Position numbers and translations under genes: made by a program. Shown here piece by piece: positions 1 to 7,425 of a stretch of DNA of 21,874 nucleotides. The DNA lies in IMG/VR virus record IMGVR_UViG_3300002231_000813, positions 6,084 through 27,957 of that record; one strand, written 5' to 3'. Position 1 is the first letter of the stretch. The number at the start of each line of letters is the position of its first letter. The DNA comes from a virus. Below the pieces are notes generated by a model that saw nothing but the letters and a program-made list of their open reading frames with translations, ran no database searches and had not been told where the DNA came from.

Positions 1-10
1 CCCTCTTCTT
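1..10 (-). promoter_or_regulatory. Probable ribosome-binding site of the next gene to the left
   Basis: The minus strand reads AAGAAGAGGG at the extreme left edge, 10 nt after the phosphoesterase stop. It suggests that another gene starts just outside the window, continuing the same transcription unit. Confidence 0.4.
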
Positions 11-19
11 GAGACGCAC

Positions 20-970
20 TTATCCCCACTCCGACATGACATCCCAGTAGTCAAACCATTTCCATGATTTAAGCTGGCCCAATGTCCCAGAGAAATCACC
101 CGACTCGATTTCAAGCACAAGAATACCAGAGCGCCACCTGTTCTTGTCGGTACCAGACCACCTCATCCCAGACATCTTGGGAGAGAAGAAGCACCCGGCA
201 TTGATAGAAGATATCTTCTTGAAGTGATCACCGGGCGCACCGTCCGCATCCTCAAAGAACCCAAAGGAATGCGTGTGACCGAAGACCCTGGTGAAGGATC
301 CCGGGTACTTCATCAGGACTGATCTGGTTGGAACAACCCCTGACACTGGCCTCTTCCCACCTGGAGATTTGAAGTAGTGGGAATAGACCACCCCGTCTAC
401 ATGCGCAGCCTCAAGGAATGGATAGACCTCCCATCCATCCCTGCCGAAGTCTGAATCACCCAGGTCATCAAGATCTATGATCCCCCTGAACCTGGGCTCA
501 AGCTCCAGCAAGCGAGTGATCCTGTCCTCATGATTACCCATGAGTCTGATGTGTCTAGGATATTTATTAGTACCTTTCAAATAATGATGGTACCGCTCCT
601 TAGCATCAGTATATACATCAATATCTTTCCAGTAGCTGAACCCCTCAAAGATTGGACCTTTTGATCCAGACTCAATACCAAGCAGGCTAGACATGTCAGC
701 GCTATCACCAAGGTCAATAACGCAATCAGGGCGTATGGCTTTAACCATACGCCCCAATGCTTCAAACCTTTGATTGCCTTCTTCCCAATGTGCATGGGAG
801 TCTCCGATAACCAAGTGCACCTTAGTCGGGCGTTTAGGTATCGCAATCTTCTGTAACTTCTTTATCTTATGCTTGCCGATCCTCCGTGACTCCCTCCGCT
901 CACGGAACTCTTCGGCCTCTTCCCTCTCCCTATCTACGAATGGCTTGGGGTCCCTCACCATGCACCCCAT
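20..970 (-). CDS. Calcineurin-like metallophosphoesterase
   Basis: This is a 316-residue phosphoesterase of the calcineurin-like superfamily, which uses two metal ions to hydrolyse phosphate mono- or diesters. All core motifs are visible: GDSHAH (56-61), GDSAD (88-92), GNHED (145-149), SHY (197-199) and GHTH (231-234). These supply the expected Asp, Asn and His metal ligands, so it should be active. A charged Arg/Glu/Lys-rich stretch of about 50 residues precedes the domain. The first ATG (970) has no clear ribosome-binding site. A second ATG at 961 has GGGG just upstream and may be the real start; either one overlaps the end of the preceding gene. The substrate cannot be read from the sequence. 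Phage enzymes of this type may act on nucleic acid or nucleotides, which is inference. The stop is TAA at 20-22. Confidence 0.9.
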   Translation of the reverse strand: MGCMVRDPKPFVDREREEAEEFRERRESRRIGKHKIKKLQKIAIPKRPTKVHLVIGDSHAHWEEGNQRFEALGRMVKAIRPDCVIDLGDSADMSSLLGIESGSKGPIFEGFSYWKDIDVYTDAKERYHHYLKGTNKYPRHIRLMGNHEDRITRLLELEPRFRGIIDLDDLGDSDFGRDGWEVYPFLEAAHVDGVVYSHYFKSPGGKRPVSGVVPTRSVLMKYPGSFTRVFGHTHSFGFFEDADGAPGDHFKKISSINAGCFFSPKMSGMRWSGTDKNRWRSGILVLEIESGDFSGTLGQLKSWKWFDYWDVMSEWG

Positions 971-1209
971 CTGGAATCATGCAGTTCAAGGTGACGCCTC
1001 GTTGAATTCTCATGAGCCGGTGACCGCTTACCGAAAGCCCCAGACAATTCCCCGTGAACAAACCGTGCGCTCGGCTTCGGCTGGCCAGACTCCTCCGTTA
1101 TCTTCAGGCACTCCGAGAGCCAGGATGACATCTCCTCATCGTTGCAAATCATACACTTGCGGCTACGAGGAGGCTTAAAGACAACGGGCTCAGGATTCTT
1201 GTCGCTCAT
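955..1209 (-). CDS. Small CxxC...HxxxH protein, possible DNA-binding protein
   Basis: This is an 84-residue protein counted from ATG 1209. That start overlaps the stop of the upstream lipoprotein gene as ATGA, typical of translational coupling. A TTG at 1221, five bases after GGAG, is an alternative start giving 88 residues. Cys-Met-Ile-Cys lies near the N-terminus (19 and 22 from the ATG start), and RRHLELH near the end (His 73 and 77) could complete a zinc site. Between them is a helical region with a G-x-F-G segment resembling the small helix-turn-helix proteins of the C-x2-C...RHxxxH type found in phages, sometimes beside terminase genes. That resemblance is from memory of the family pattern, and function is not established. 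It overlaps the phosphoesterase gene start. Confidence 0.65.
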   Translation of the reverse strand: MSDKNPEPVVFKPPRSRKCMICNDEEMSSWLSECLKITEESGQPKPSARFVHGELSGAFGKRSPAHENSTRRHLELHDSRWGAW

Positions 1210-1415
1210 AGGGCACTGCAATGCCTCTCCATCTCACCTATCCATGAGATCAGGCCACTGTAACGAAACCAATCCCCCCTGAGATACATCTCCTCAAGCT
1301 CAGCGGATACACTAACCGATGGCGCTGGGCACTCAATCTCTTTCGGAGGACCATGAGCGCAGCCTGCGAACGAGATCATGACCGCTAAGGATAGGACGGC
1401 GAGTCCTCTTGACAT
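1206..1415 (-). CDS. Rz1-like outer-membrane spanin lipoprotein
   Basis: This is a 69-residue lipoprotein. Residues 1-18 form a signal peptide with an SFAGC lipobox, so Cys19 would be lipidated. The mature part is short and has a Pro-rich start (GPPKEIECPAP), typical of Rz1 o-spanins that span the periplasm and fuse inner and outer membranes in the last step of lysis. I chose ATG 1415 because AAAGGGG lies 9 nt upstream and the lipobox follows directly. The open frame extends further upstream, but that part is a shadow of the Rz-like gene. The gene starts inside the Rz-like gene in the +1 frame, the same arrangement as lambda Rz/Rz1. Confidence 0.75.
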   Translation of the reverse strand: MSRGLAVLSLAVMISFAGCAHGPPKEIECPAPSVSVSAELEEMYLRGDWFRYSGLISWIGEMERHCSAL

Positions 1416-1557
1416 ATTCACGAACCCCTTTGTACATATCAGCGGCACTTGAAAGCGCAGCATCCGCACCCCCCTTTGATTCCGAGATCTTAGACACAAA
1501 TGCCAGGACCACGACGAGAGCGAACACGCCAAAGAGAACGACAGACAAGTAGCTCAC
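1333..1557 (-). CDS. Rz-like inner-membrane spanin (putative)
   Basis: This is a 74-residue protein with an N-terminal hydrophobic helix (about residues 4-20) followed by a charged, mainly helical tail rich in Arg, Lys and Ser. It starts with GTG (1557) overlapping the TGA of the holin-like gene as GTGA. The topology (one N-terminal membrane anchor and a soluble tail) and the Rz1-like lipoprotein gene nested in its 3' third fit an i-spanin. It is much shorter than lambda Rz (about 150 residues), so the periplasmic arm would be short. It could instead be a second small holin-like membrane protein. The call rests mainly on gene arrangement. Confidence 0.55.
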   Translation of the reverse strand: MSYLSVVLFGVFALVVVLAFVSKISESKGGADAALSSAADMYKGVREYVKRTRRPILSGHDLVRRLRSWSSERD

Positions 1558-1745
1558 TGGATATTCTTAGCCTTACCAAAGTTACCACCCAGGAAATTAA
1601 CAACCCTGAGTAGAAAATCAGCGATCACATTGTCCGCTGCGTTGCTCGTCTGGGTTGCGATCAACGAAAATAATCCTACAGCCTGAAGGGCAATCCCCAC
1701 AAACGACTCCCAATTCAATGATTGAACTACCGAAATAAAATCCAT
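1554..1745 (-). CDS. Holin-like small membrane protein
   Basis: This is a 63-residue protein with one hydrophobic helix (about residues 15-31, GIALQAVGLFSLIATQT) and a second amphipathic stretch ending in LGGNFGKAKN. That C-terminal motif is familiar from small membrane proteins in phage lysis regions, often annotated as putative holins. ATG 1745 has a strong AGAGGTG ribosome-binding site 4 nt upstream. It lies 15 nt after the endolysin stop and overlaps the Rz-like gene by 4 nt. Its place inside an endolysin-spanin cassette supports a role in membrane permeabilisation, but holin function is inferred from context. Confidence 0.55.
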   Translation of the reverse strand: MDFISVVQSLNWESFVGIALQAVGLFSLIATQTSNAADNVIADFLLRVVNFLGGNFGKAKNIQ

Positions 1746-1749
1746 GACA

Positions 1750-1756
1750 CACCTCT
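1750..1756 (-). promoter_or_regulatory. Strong ribosome-binding site of the holin-like gene
   Basis: AGAGGTG lies 4 nt before ATG 1745, in the 15-nt gap between the endolysin stop and the holin-like gene. It fixes the start of that 63-residue protein. Confidence 0.7.
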
Positions 1757-1760
1757 GTTG

Positions 1761-2213
1761 TTAAGTTAGGCCAAGACCCCAGGTTTCACCATTGAACCTG
1801 AGAACCTCACCCCTATTTTTGCCTACATAAGAAACATGAACCCAGCCAGACGATGGATCATCACTACTGTAATGTTCCAGAACAAGCTGATCAAATTCTA
1901 AGTTATCGGATATCCATGACGCCAACTCAAAGTTGGGCACCCCGGGTATCTCTATATCCGCAGCCTCACCCCTTATGTGCTGACTCTCCGGGCTCGATCC
2001 AATTTCGTTATTGAGTATAAGGGATCTGTACCCAGACGATGGACTGAATGGCACACCAAAGGCTGCACGGACGGGCTCCAGTATAGCACTACATAGTTCC
2101 TTCAAGTTGCCCACCTCCACAATTCCGGGCTCATTCGGAATCCCCCTGCGGAGTGCTGTAGAACTCTTGGTTAATTCACTTAGGGTAAAGTGCTCAGAGA
2201 GCCTCACTCCCAT
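1761..2213 (-). CDS. Endolysin, peptidase M15A-like
   Basis: This is a 150-residue zinc peptidase of the M15 (D-Ala-D-Ala carboxypeptidase or L-Ala-D-Glu endopeptidase) type, which cuts peptide bonds of peptidoglycan. It opens with the family's HFTLSEL segment (8-14). It then has SGYRS (60-64), SQHIRGEAAD (77-86) with zinc ligands His79 and Asp86, LEHY (112-115), and WVHVSY (124-129) with His126 as the third ligand. Length is normal for a single-domain phage enzyme. There is no signal peptide, so it needs a holin for export. ATG 2213 overlaps the end of the polyvalent gene by 10 nt and is preceded by GAAGAGGA. The holin-like and spanin genes follow immediately. Confidence 0.88.
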   Translation of the reverse strand: MGVRLSEHFTLSELTKSSTALRRGIPNEPGIVEVGNLKELCSAILEPVRAAFGVPFSPSSGYRSLILNNEIGSSPESQHIRGEAADIEIPGVPNFELASWISDNLEFDQLVLEHYSSDDPSSGWVHVSYVGKNRGEVLRFNGETWGLGLT

Positions 2214-5200
2214 CCAGCGATCATCCTCTTCAGCGTGGGCACCATCTTGAGTGCTTCCTTTTCCATTTCATCCAGCTTGTCATCCATCTCCCTGGTCAGG
2301 GTATTGTTGCGGAACGCCTGAGATCTAGCCTTCCTTATCTTGGACAGCCGCTTGTCGATAACACCAACAGCCTTCCTCGCAGACAGAAGCTCGCGATTGT
2401 CCATGATTAACTCGGCTGCTCTCTCCGGGTCATCACCCTTGGCCTGATTGATTGCCTGGACAACACCCCTGACAGAACTCCTAATATCATAGAAGTCATT
2501 CTTCAGGCCGGGGCCATAGGCATCCTTCACAAACCTCCGAATGATCGGAAGGTCTGTAAGCCTGGGGGCTGGGCGCGTTGGCATGTCGGGGATACCCTGC
2601 CTCAACATGAAATCTACTATCTGGATACCCCATATCCCGACACCACCAAAGATAGTCTTCATCGTGTTATCTATCTTCTTTGGGCTCAAGCCAGTCATCT
2701 TGCCAGCAAGGATGGCCTGAGCAGTGGTCGAGTCACCAAACTGTTCACTGGCTTTCATGTTCTCTTGCCAGTGTGGAACGATTGGATTGCCAGTAAATAT
2801 ATTTTGATTTGCAAGCCACTCATACAGTGGCCGGAGCGCCTGCGGGAGAGGGTTGAAGTTGAGGGTGGAACCTACGTGATGCCAGAAGGACTCGAAAAAT
2901 TCCTTGGAACTGGTCCCGCTCCTGCCGTCCGAAAGCTGCCCCATTATCAATCTTGTAATCATCTCAGGAATAGCCTTCCACGCAACACCGGCCTCAAACG
3001 GGATAGGGATAGACAGCCATCTCTTGTCTTCAAATGTAATGGGGATCAGCCAGTTGTTTTCACGTATCTCGCTGGGTATGTTGTCCCAATCTTCGTCCAT
3101 CTCAGACATGATCGCATACAGGGCGGATATAGTTGATACGGTCATCGCCCTATTGATCATAACCCTCTTGGTTGCATCCGGGTTCAGCCTACCCGTGATG
3201 CTGTTACCCATAAGCGATCTTGCCATAACACCCAGGCCCTGCAATCTGGAATTCAAGAAGGGTACAGTAGCTGTAACAAACTTGACGAAACCGTTGTTAC
3301 CCCTTCGACTAAAGTTAAGAACCTCAATCGCTTGGTTCGCCGCCTCGCCCATGGCCTTTCTCTCAGCCACATTGATACCGTTGCTATCGACATAGTTAAA
3401 TCCCATGTCGCTGTATTTCTTGAGAGCGTGCTGGTATGTGGTCTCGTAAACATTTTCCCTGGTCGCAGACTCAGATCTGGAACTCATCTCTCCGGTAACA
3501 TCCCAGAGCTTGGTCAAGAGGCGACCTACCCCACTCCCCTCTCCAGTCTTCCTGGCGAATCTGTTCGCCAACCTTTCCGGGGTAAGCTCTGCCTGCTCAA
3601 CACCGCTAACAACACCGAGCCTCTGAAGAAGGGTATACGTTTCGTTCGCTTCACCCTTTGGCATCTTCGCAAGGTTCTTTGTCATCGCCTTGCTGGCATC
3701 TATAATTGGAGTCGATTCACCACCGTTCAATATATATACGTGCATCGAGTCTCTCAGCATGTTAGCGATGAGATACTCGGGTGATCGTGTAACGAGGCCA
3801 CGAAGTACCCTGGCTGGCATACCCATATGCTCCATCCATGGACTGATACCGTCGAACGCTCCGACCATAGCCTCATGGAACAGCGGATCATCTAGCAGGA
3901 AATGCCTAGGCTCACCCCTATGTCTGACTGTAACCATCCGGCCCCTGTCGGAAAATCCCAGCTTGGACCTGTCTGAAGACCTGACTTCTTTCGCAAGCCC
4001 CAACATAAGGGCATCCCTGATCGCGCGCTGAGAAGCAATATTCTGCAGGCTTGAATGGATGGCCGCCTTAGCATTCTTAGTAATAGACTCAATGGGATTC
4101 TCAAACTCAGCACCCTCTCGGATACCCTTGAATTTCCTGGAGGGATTTTGATTTGCGATACCTCCAGCCAGGAACATTTCGTCACGCCTGCCCAACTCCT
4201 TGAGCATCACATCTTCGATAGCGTCTGTCGTTGTGTCCTCAAGGTTGAGATAGAAAGGAATGTAGTCAGAGTATTTCCTGTACACATCCCCCATCTCCTT
4301 AGTGATGAGGCCAGCATCAACTTGTAGCTGTATGATCCCCTCATTCCAATTCTGCAGGTTCTGCGCAACAACTACTATCTCAGGATTATCCTTGGCCACC
4401 TCAAATCCAGCCTCGATAGATTCCTTACTAAGGCCAGAAGACCTACCCTCCCTGTCGAGTCTGTACCCACGAAGCGCTCTCATGTACAGCATTAGTTCGG
4501 GTATAAGATTCTTCGATGGGGTCGCCAGAGCTTCAAGCATCGGGAACATGCCACCCGTCTGACCCTCACTGTAGAGATCCGGTATGGAGATCAGATCGCC
4601 ATCAACAAGATCGCCCGTGGTGGGGTCGATGACCTTAGCCCTGGCTTCCGTAACAAGCTTAAGGGTTTCGACCATGGGGACTCCATGTCGGTAGGTCAAG
4701 ATCCCGTCCCTCATGGATGAAGCAAGCAGTGACTGGGCCTTGTCAGACATAAGCGCCATTGAGTGGGCTGACACATCCGCAAGGTCATGCAATCCCTCTA
4801 GTCCCAGCTTGGAAGCCTTCTCCCTTGCCCACTCCCCGTAACGCTCAATCCTCTTGAATCTGTTCATGGTCATCGCAGTCCACTTATCAATCATGGACTT
4901 ATCGGTAGACCTCAGCGCCTCACCAAGGGATCCCCACAGGGTTCTCATGTTCTTCGTGCGAGACCGACCGAGGACCTGCTCCATCGCCTCCCTCACCTTC
5001 GGAGGCCGTCCCTCATAAGAATCGACTGCGTGCCTGCGGCGATCTGAATCACCGAACTTGCGTGCATTGCCCGGGTTCAAGAAGGTCTTAACGGATTCAA
5101 CGCTGGCATCAGGACCATGCAGATGACCAGTTTTATTCCTCCTGCTACCTCCAACTACGGAGAAAGTATCCGTAGGATAAGCAGACACAAGGTAGGAAAC

Positions 5201-7075
5201 ATCCCCCAACCCCTCCTTGCTTGCATTTACTGTGTGTATGAGGATGTTGTCTGCCTCTGAGCTTGGATCATTCCAAATATATGAAACGCTACCTGGCTCA
5301 GCGTATGGGGTAATCTCGCCTGTCTTGACCTTTGCGGGGAAGTCTCCCATCGCCCGCGAGAATGACATGACAAGCTCCTGCCAATTCCCGTAAGGCGTAA
5401 GATCCCTTATCTTGTCGTTGTGACTTTCGATATGGCTAGCGCCAAAGCCACGCTCCTTGATCTCTGAATTATCCGGGGCGTACTGTGCGGGCTCATGGTG
5501 CCCGGAAAGAACTACGAGAGGCATACCCGATTCGGATGATTGCCCATTGGCATCAAAATTGACCCTGAACCAAGAGGCGTTTCCGACAGTCGAATCACCC
5601 TCGGGAGTGTTGGGCGGCACGATAACATCAAACGCCGACTCCTGGACTTCGGTACTAAACGGCTGACCGGAAAGAACCTCCCTTTCAATACCCATGGGGA
5701 TGGCTGGGGCATGTTGAAATTCCAGCGTGCCCCCTGGACCGGTTGTCCTCCACGGTCGGCCAAGATCGCGGCCCTCCGTGAGGGACGGGTCTGTCCTCTC
5801 CGGATCCACGTAGCTTTTCCTGTCACCGTACATGACAAAATTTCTAGTTGCATCCTTCGCCTTGTGGCCAAGGCCCCTGCTATTTCTATCAAGAAATTGA
5901 ACCCCCGGGATGCCCTCGGATTGCAGCGCTTGCGAAGCAAGCATCTCGCTATACTTATATGCGATACGGAGCACGGCATCCCTGCCAGTCCTGGGGCCAT
6001 CTTCCGACATAACCGTCTCGGTCCCGTAACCAATCTGAGACTCAACATCGTACATATTGTTCTCAACAAGTTGCCTGTAAATAACTGGGAAATCCTTCTG
6101 GATTGGCCCCAGCCACCGCCTAACATCCGCAGGTGTAGCAATTTCCGGATTGAGACCATCAAGGAATACTTCGGACAACTCCCTAGCAAAACTTATCCCC
6201 GGCTCATCTATCCCGATGGAATTACGAATACCCCTCTCATAGTCAAGGTCCGCGTCTTCGGATATAGCCAGTCCGTACTTAGAAGCGACACTCTCCAGTG
6301 CCTTCATAACCTTATCGCTCTGATCAAAGAGCGGGGCATCCAGGTCAAGTAGATCTTCTCTATTTACATCATGGATCAGCCCATACACCGAGGGGGTTCC
6401 GCGAGCCCTCCTTACCTCCAGATTGTTGAAGTCGAAATCGCGGATGAATCTGTGGGCAGCACTCCTTATCCACTCACCGTCAGGACTCGCATCGGCAATC
6501 ATTGGCGGGATTAAGTTCTCAAACCTAATCATAGATTCTTCGTATTCTGAGAAATTTCCACCCTCAAATTCCCCCGGAGGCCTACCGTACTCAGCACCCG
6601 TAATACCCTGCCTGCTGCCCACGATGGCATCAAAGATCGAATCTCTAGCCAGCGACAGTCTCTGCAGGGCGGGACCCCTCATGGATACGTTCGGTACACC
6701 GGAAGCCTCCTGCCTCAGGTATGCGTTGATGGAATCTCGAAGAGAGGAATTACTATACTCCGCAAAATATCTATCCTTCAGGGGGCCATAAGCCTCGATG
6801 TTGGAATACCCGGAAGCAACCTCCCTGTCTTCGGCTGAATAGAGGCCAAACGTATACGCCTGAGTGCCTTCACCCATGCCAACCCTTGTCTCATCCGGCC
6901 TGAGGACGCCACGATCATCAACCGTCCACTCCGAGGGGCTGCCCGTGTACGCATCAAGGGATGCCCTGGCTCTATCGTTGGCACGATTCCTAATGTCTGA
7001 TAGATCAGAATCAGAAGACTCCCCGCACCCTCCCTGCTGGATGCCTCGGATAGCGAAGCCCGCTCTCTCCTCCAC
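2204..7075 (-). CDS. Giant polyvalent protein: ART-like, nuclease-like and LPD38-like domains
   Basis: This is a 1623-residue frame from GTG 7075 (GGGAGG 5 nt upstream). Residues 41-418 look like the ADP-ribosyltransferase-like domain of phage polyvalent proteins: AYTGSP (42-47), GEGTQAYTFGLYSAED (68-83), DLDAPL (244-249), GIPGVQFLD (388-396) and TRNFVMYG (410-417). Residues 522-645 (GFGASHIESH at 543-552, then a helix and strands) resemble the phage Barnase/EndoU/RelE-like nuclease domain. The C-terminal two thirds match the LPD38-type region: RSPEYLIANMLRDS (1097-1110), VPFLNSRLQG (1271-1280), WLSIPIPFE (1353-1361), GNPIVP (1429-1434). Such proteins are thought to be packaged and ejected with the DNA. 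A ParB-like domain expected at the N-terminus sits just upstream in another frame (7021-7425), so this start may be internal to a longer gene. Domain names are from motif memory only. Confidence 0.8.
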   Translation of the reverse strand: MEERAGFAIRGIQQGGCGESSDSDLSDIRNRANDRARASLDAYTGSPSEWTVDDRGVLRPDETRVGMGEGTQAYTFGLYSAEDREVASGYSNIEAYGPLKDRYFAEYSNSSLRDSINAYLRQEASGVPNVSMRGPALQRLSLARDSIFDAIVGSRQGITGAEYGRPPGEFEGGNFSEYEESMIRFENLIPPMIADASPDGEWIRSAAHRFIRDFDFNNLEVRRARGTPSVYGLIHDVNREDLLDLDAPLFDQSDKVMKALESVASKYGLAISEDADLDYERGIRNSIGIDEPGISFARELSEVFLDGLNPEIATPADVRRWLGPIQKDFPVIYRQLVENNMYDVESQIGYGTETVMSEDGPRTGRDAVLRIAYKYSEMLASQALQSEGIPGVQFLDRNSRGLGHKAKDATRNFVMYGDRKSYVDPERTDPSLTEGRDLGRPWRTTGPGGTLEFQHAPAIPMGIEREVLSGQPFSTEVQESAFDVIVPPNTPEGDSTVGNASWFRVNFDANGQSSESGMPLVVLSGHHEPAQYAPDNSEIKERGFGASHIESHNDKIRDLTPYGNWQELVMSFSRAMGDFPAKVKTGEITPYAEPGSVSYIWNDPSSEADNILIHTVNASKEGLGDVSYLVSAYPTDTFSVVGGSRRNKTGHLHGPDASVESVKTFLNPGNARKFGDSDRRRHAVDSYEGRPPKVREAMEQVLGRSRTKNMRTLWGSLGEALRSTDKSMIDKWTAMTMNRFKRIERYGEWAREKASKLGLEGLHDLADVSAHSMALMSDKAQSLLASSMRDGILTYRHGVPMVETLKLVTEARAKVIDPTTGDLVDGDLISIPDLYSEGQTGGMFPMLEALATPSKNLIPELMLYMRALRGYRLDREGRSSGLSKESIEAGFEVAKDNPEIVVVAQNLQNWNEGIIQLQVDAGLITKEMGDVYRKYSDYIPFYLNLEDTTTDAIEDVMLKELGRRDEMFLAGGIANQNPSRKFKGIREGAEFENPIESITKNAKAAIHSSLQNIASQRAIRDALMLGLAKEVRSSDRSKLGFSDRGRMVTVRHRGEPRHFLLDDPLFHEAMVGAFDGISPWMEHMGMPARVLRGLVTRSPEYLIANMLRDSMHVYILNGGESTPIIDASKAMTKNLAKMPKGEANETYTLLQRLGVVSGVEQAELTPERLANRFARKTGEGSGVGRLLTKLWDVTGEMSSRSESATRENVYETTYQHALKKYSDMGFNYVDSNGINVAERKAMGEAANQAIEVLNFSRRGNNGFVKFVTATVPFLNSRLQGLGVMARSLMGNSITGRLNPDATKRVMINRAMTVSTISALYAIMSEMDEDWDNIPSEIRENNWLIPITFEDKRWLSIPIPFEAGVAWKAIPEMITRLIMGQLSDGRSGTSSKEFFESFWHHVGSTLNFNPLPQALRPLYEWLANQNIFTGNPIVPHWQENMKASEQFGDSTTAQAILAGKMTGLSPKKIDNTMKTIFGGVGIWGIQIVDFMLRQGIPDMPTRPAPRLTDLPIIRRFVKDAYGPGLKNDFYDIRSSVRGVVQAINQAKGDDPERAAELIMDNRELLSARKAVGVIDKRLSKIRKARSQAFRNNTLTREMDDKLDEMEKEALKMVPTLKRMIAGWE

Positions 7076-7425
7076 GCACTCCTCCCACTCACCCTGGAAG
7101 CGGGGGCAGACCTCAGGTCTTCGACCGGAAAGGGGATCGAATTTCTACCGTCCTGACCAACGAGAGTCTCTGGCCAAGCTCCGGGCACCATATTATCGGG
7201 ATCATTCTGCGCATCCCATCTAATGGCTGGGCCAATATTATTATCCTCCAAAGATCTAAATTCTACGGGGATAGACTCCACCCCCTCCTCCAGCAACGCC
7301 ATGGCTCTATGTCGGCCCTCATGACCCACAACCGTCGCAGTTCCGTCACCATCATTCACAAAGCCAATATAGGGAACAGAGCTAAACTTAACCCGACGCC
7401 TCACCCTACCCCTGGCACTCGTCAT
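7021..7425 (-). CDS. ParB-like (DdrB-like) domain segment in a shifted frame
   Basis: ATG 7425, with GAGG 6 nt upstream, opens a frame that stays open to 6778 (215 residues). Only the first ~135 residues look genuine, and the rest is a shadow of the polyvalent gene. Key features are SSVPYIGF (15-22), GHEGRHRAMAL (34-44), MVPGAWPETL (79-88) and IPFPVEDL (97-104), the pattern of the ParB-like domain of phage polyvalent proteins, plus a terminal RERASLSE linker. The domain's expected opening (HISPQAFLDIS) is at the end of the upstream 1411-residue frame. Its expected continuation is in the 1623-residue frame, reached by a -1 change near the G4 run at 7021-7024. It is probably the middle of one interrupted gene, and a separate small gene is possible. 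Confidence 0.6.
7049..7065. repeat. 17-bp direct repeat, left copy
   Basis: The plus strand reads GATAGCGAAGCCCGCTC, identical to 7554-7570. On the minus strand it encodes ERASLS at the end of the ParB-like segment. Confidence 0.85.
7080..7086 (-). promoter_or_regulatory. Ribosome-binding site before GTG 7075
   Basis: The minus strand carries GGGAGGA ending 4 nt before GTG 7075. It supports an independent start of the 1623-residue protein. It also lies inside the ParB-like reading frame (codons for SGRS), so it may be fortuitous. Confidence 0.45.

Noticed and set aside
1416-1532. Upstream extension of the Rz1-like frame
   Set aside because: The ribosome-binding site and lipoprotein signal both place the start at 1415; the upstream part is a shadow of the Rz-like gene.
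5512-6189. 225-codon minus-strand frame inside the polyvalent gene
   Set aside because: The overlapping frame carries the recognisable ART-like motifs; this one has shadow-like composition.
5540-6352. 270-codon plus-strand open frame
   Set aside because: It lies antisense inside the polyvalent gene, has no recognisable domain, and all supported genes are on the minus strand.
6778-7020. 3' end of the ParB-like open frame
   Set aside because: Beyond about residue 135 the translation has no family-like sequence, while the 1623-residue frame carries the ART-like domain over the same bases.
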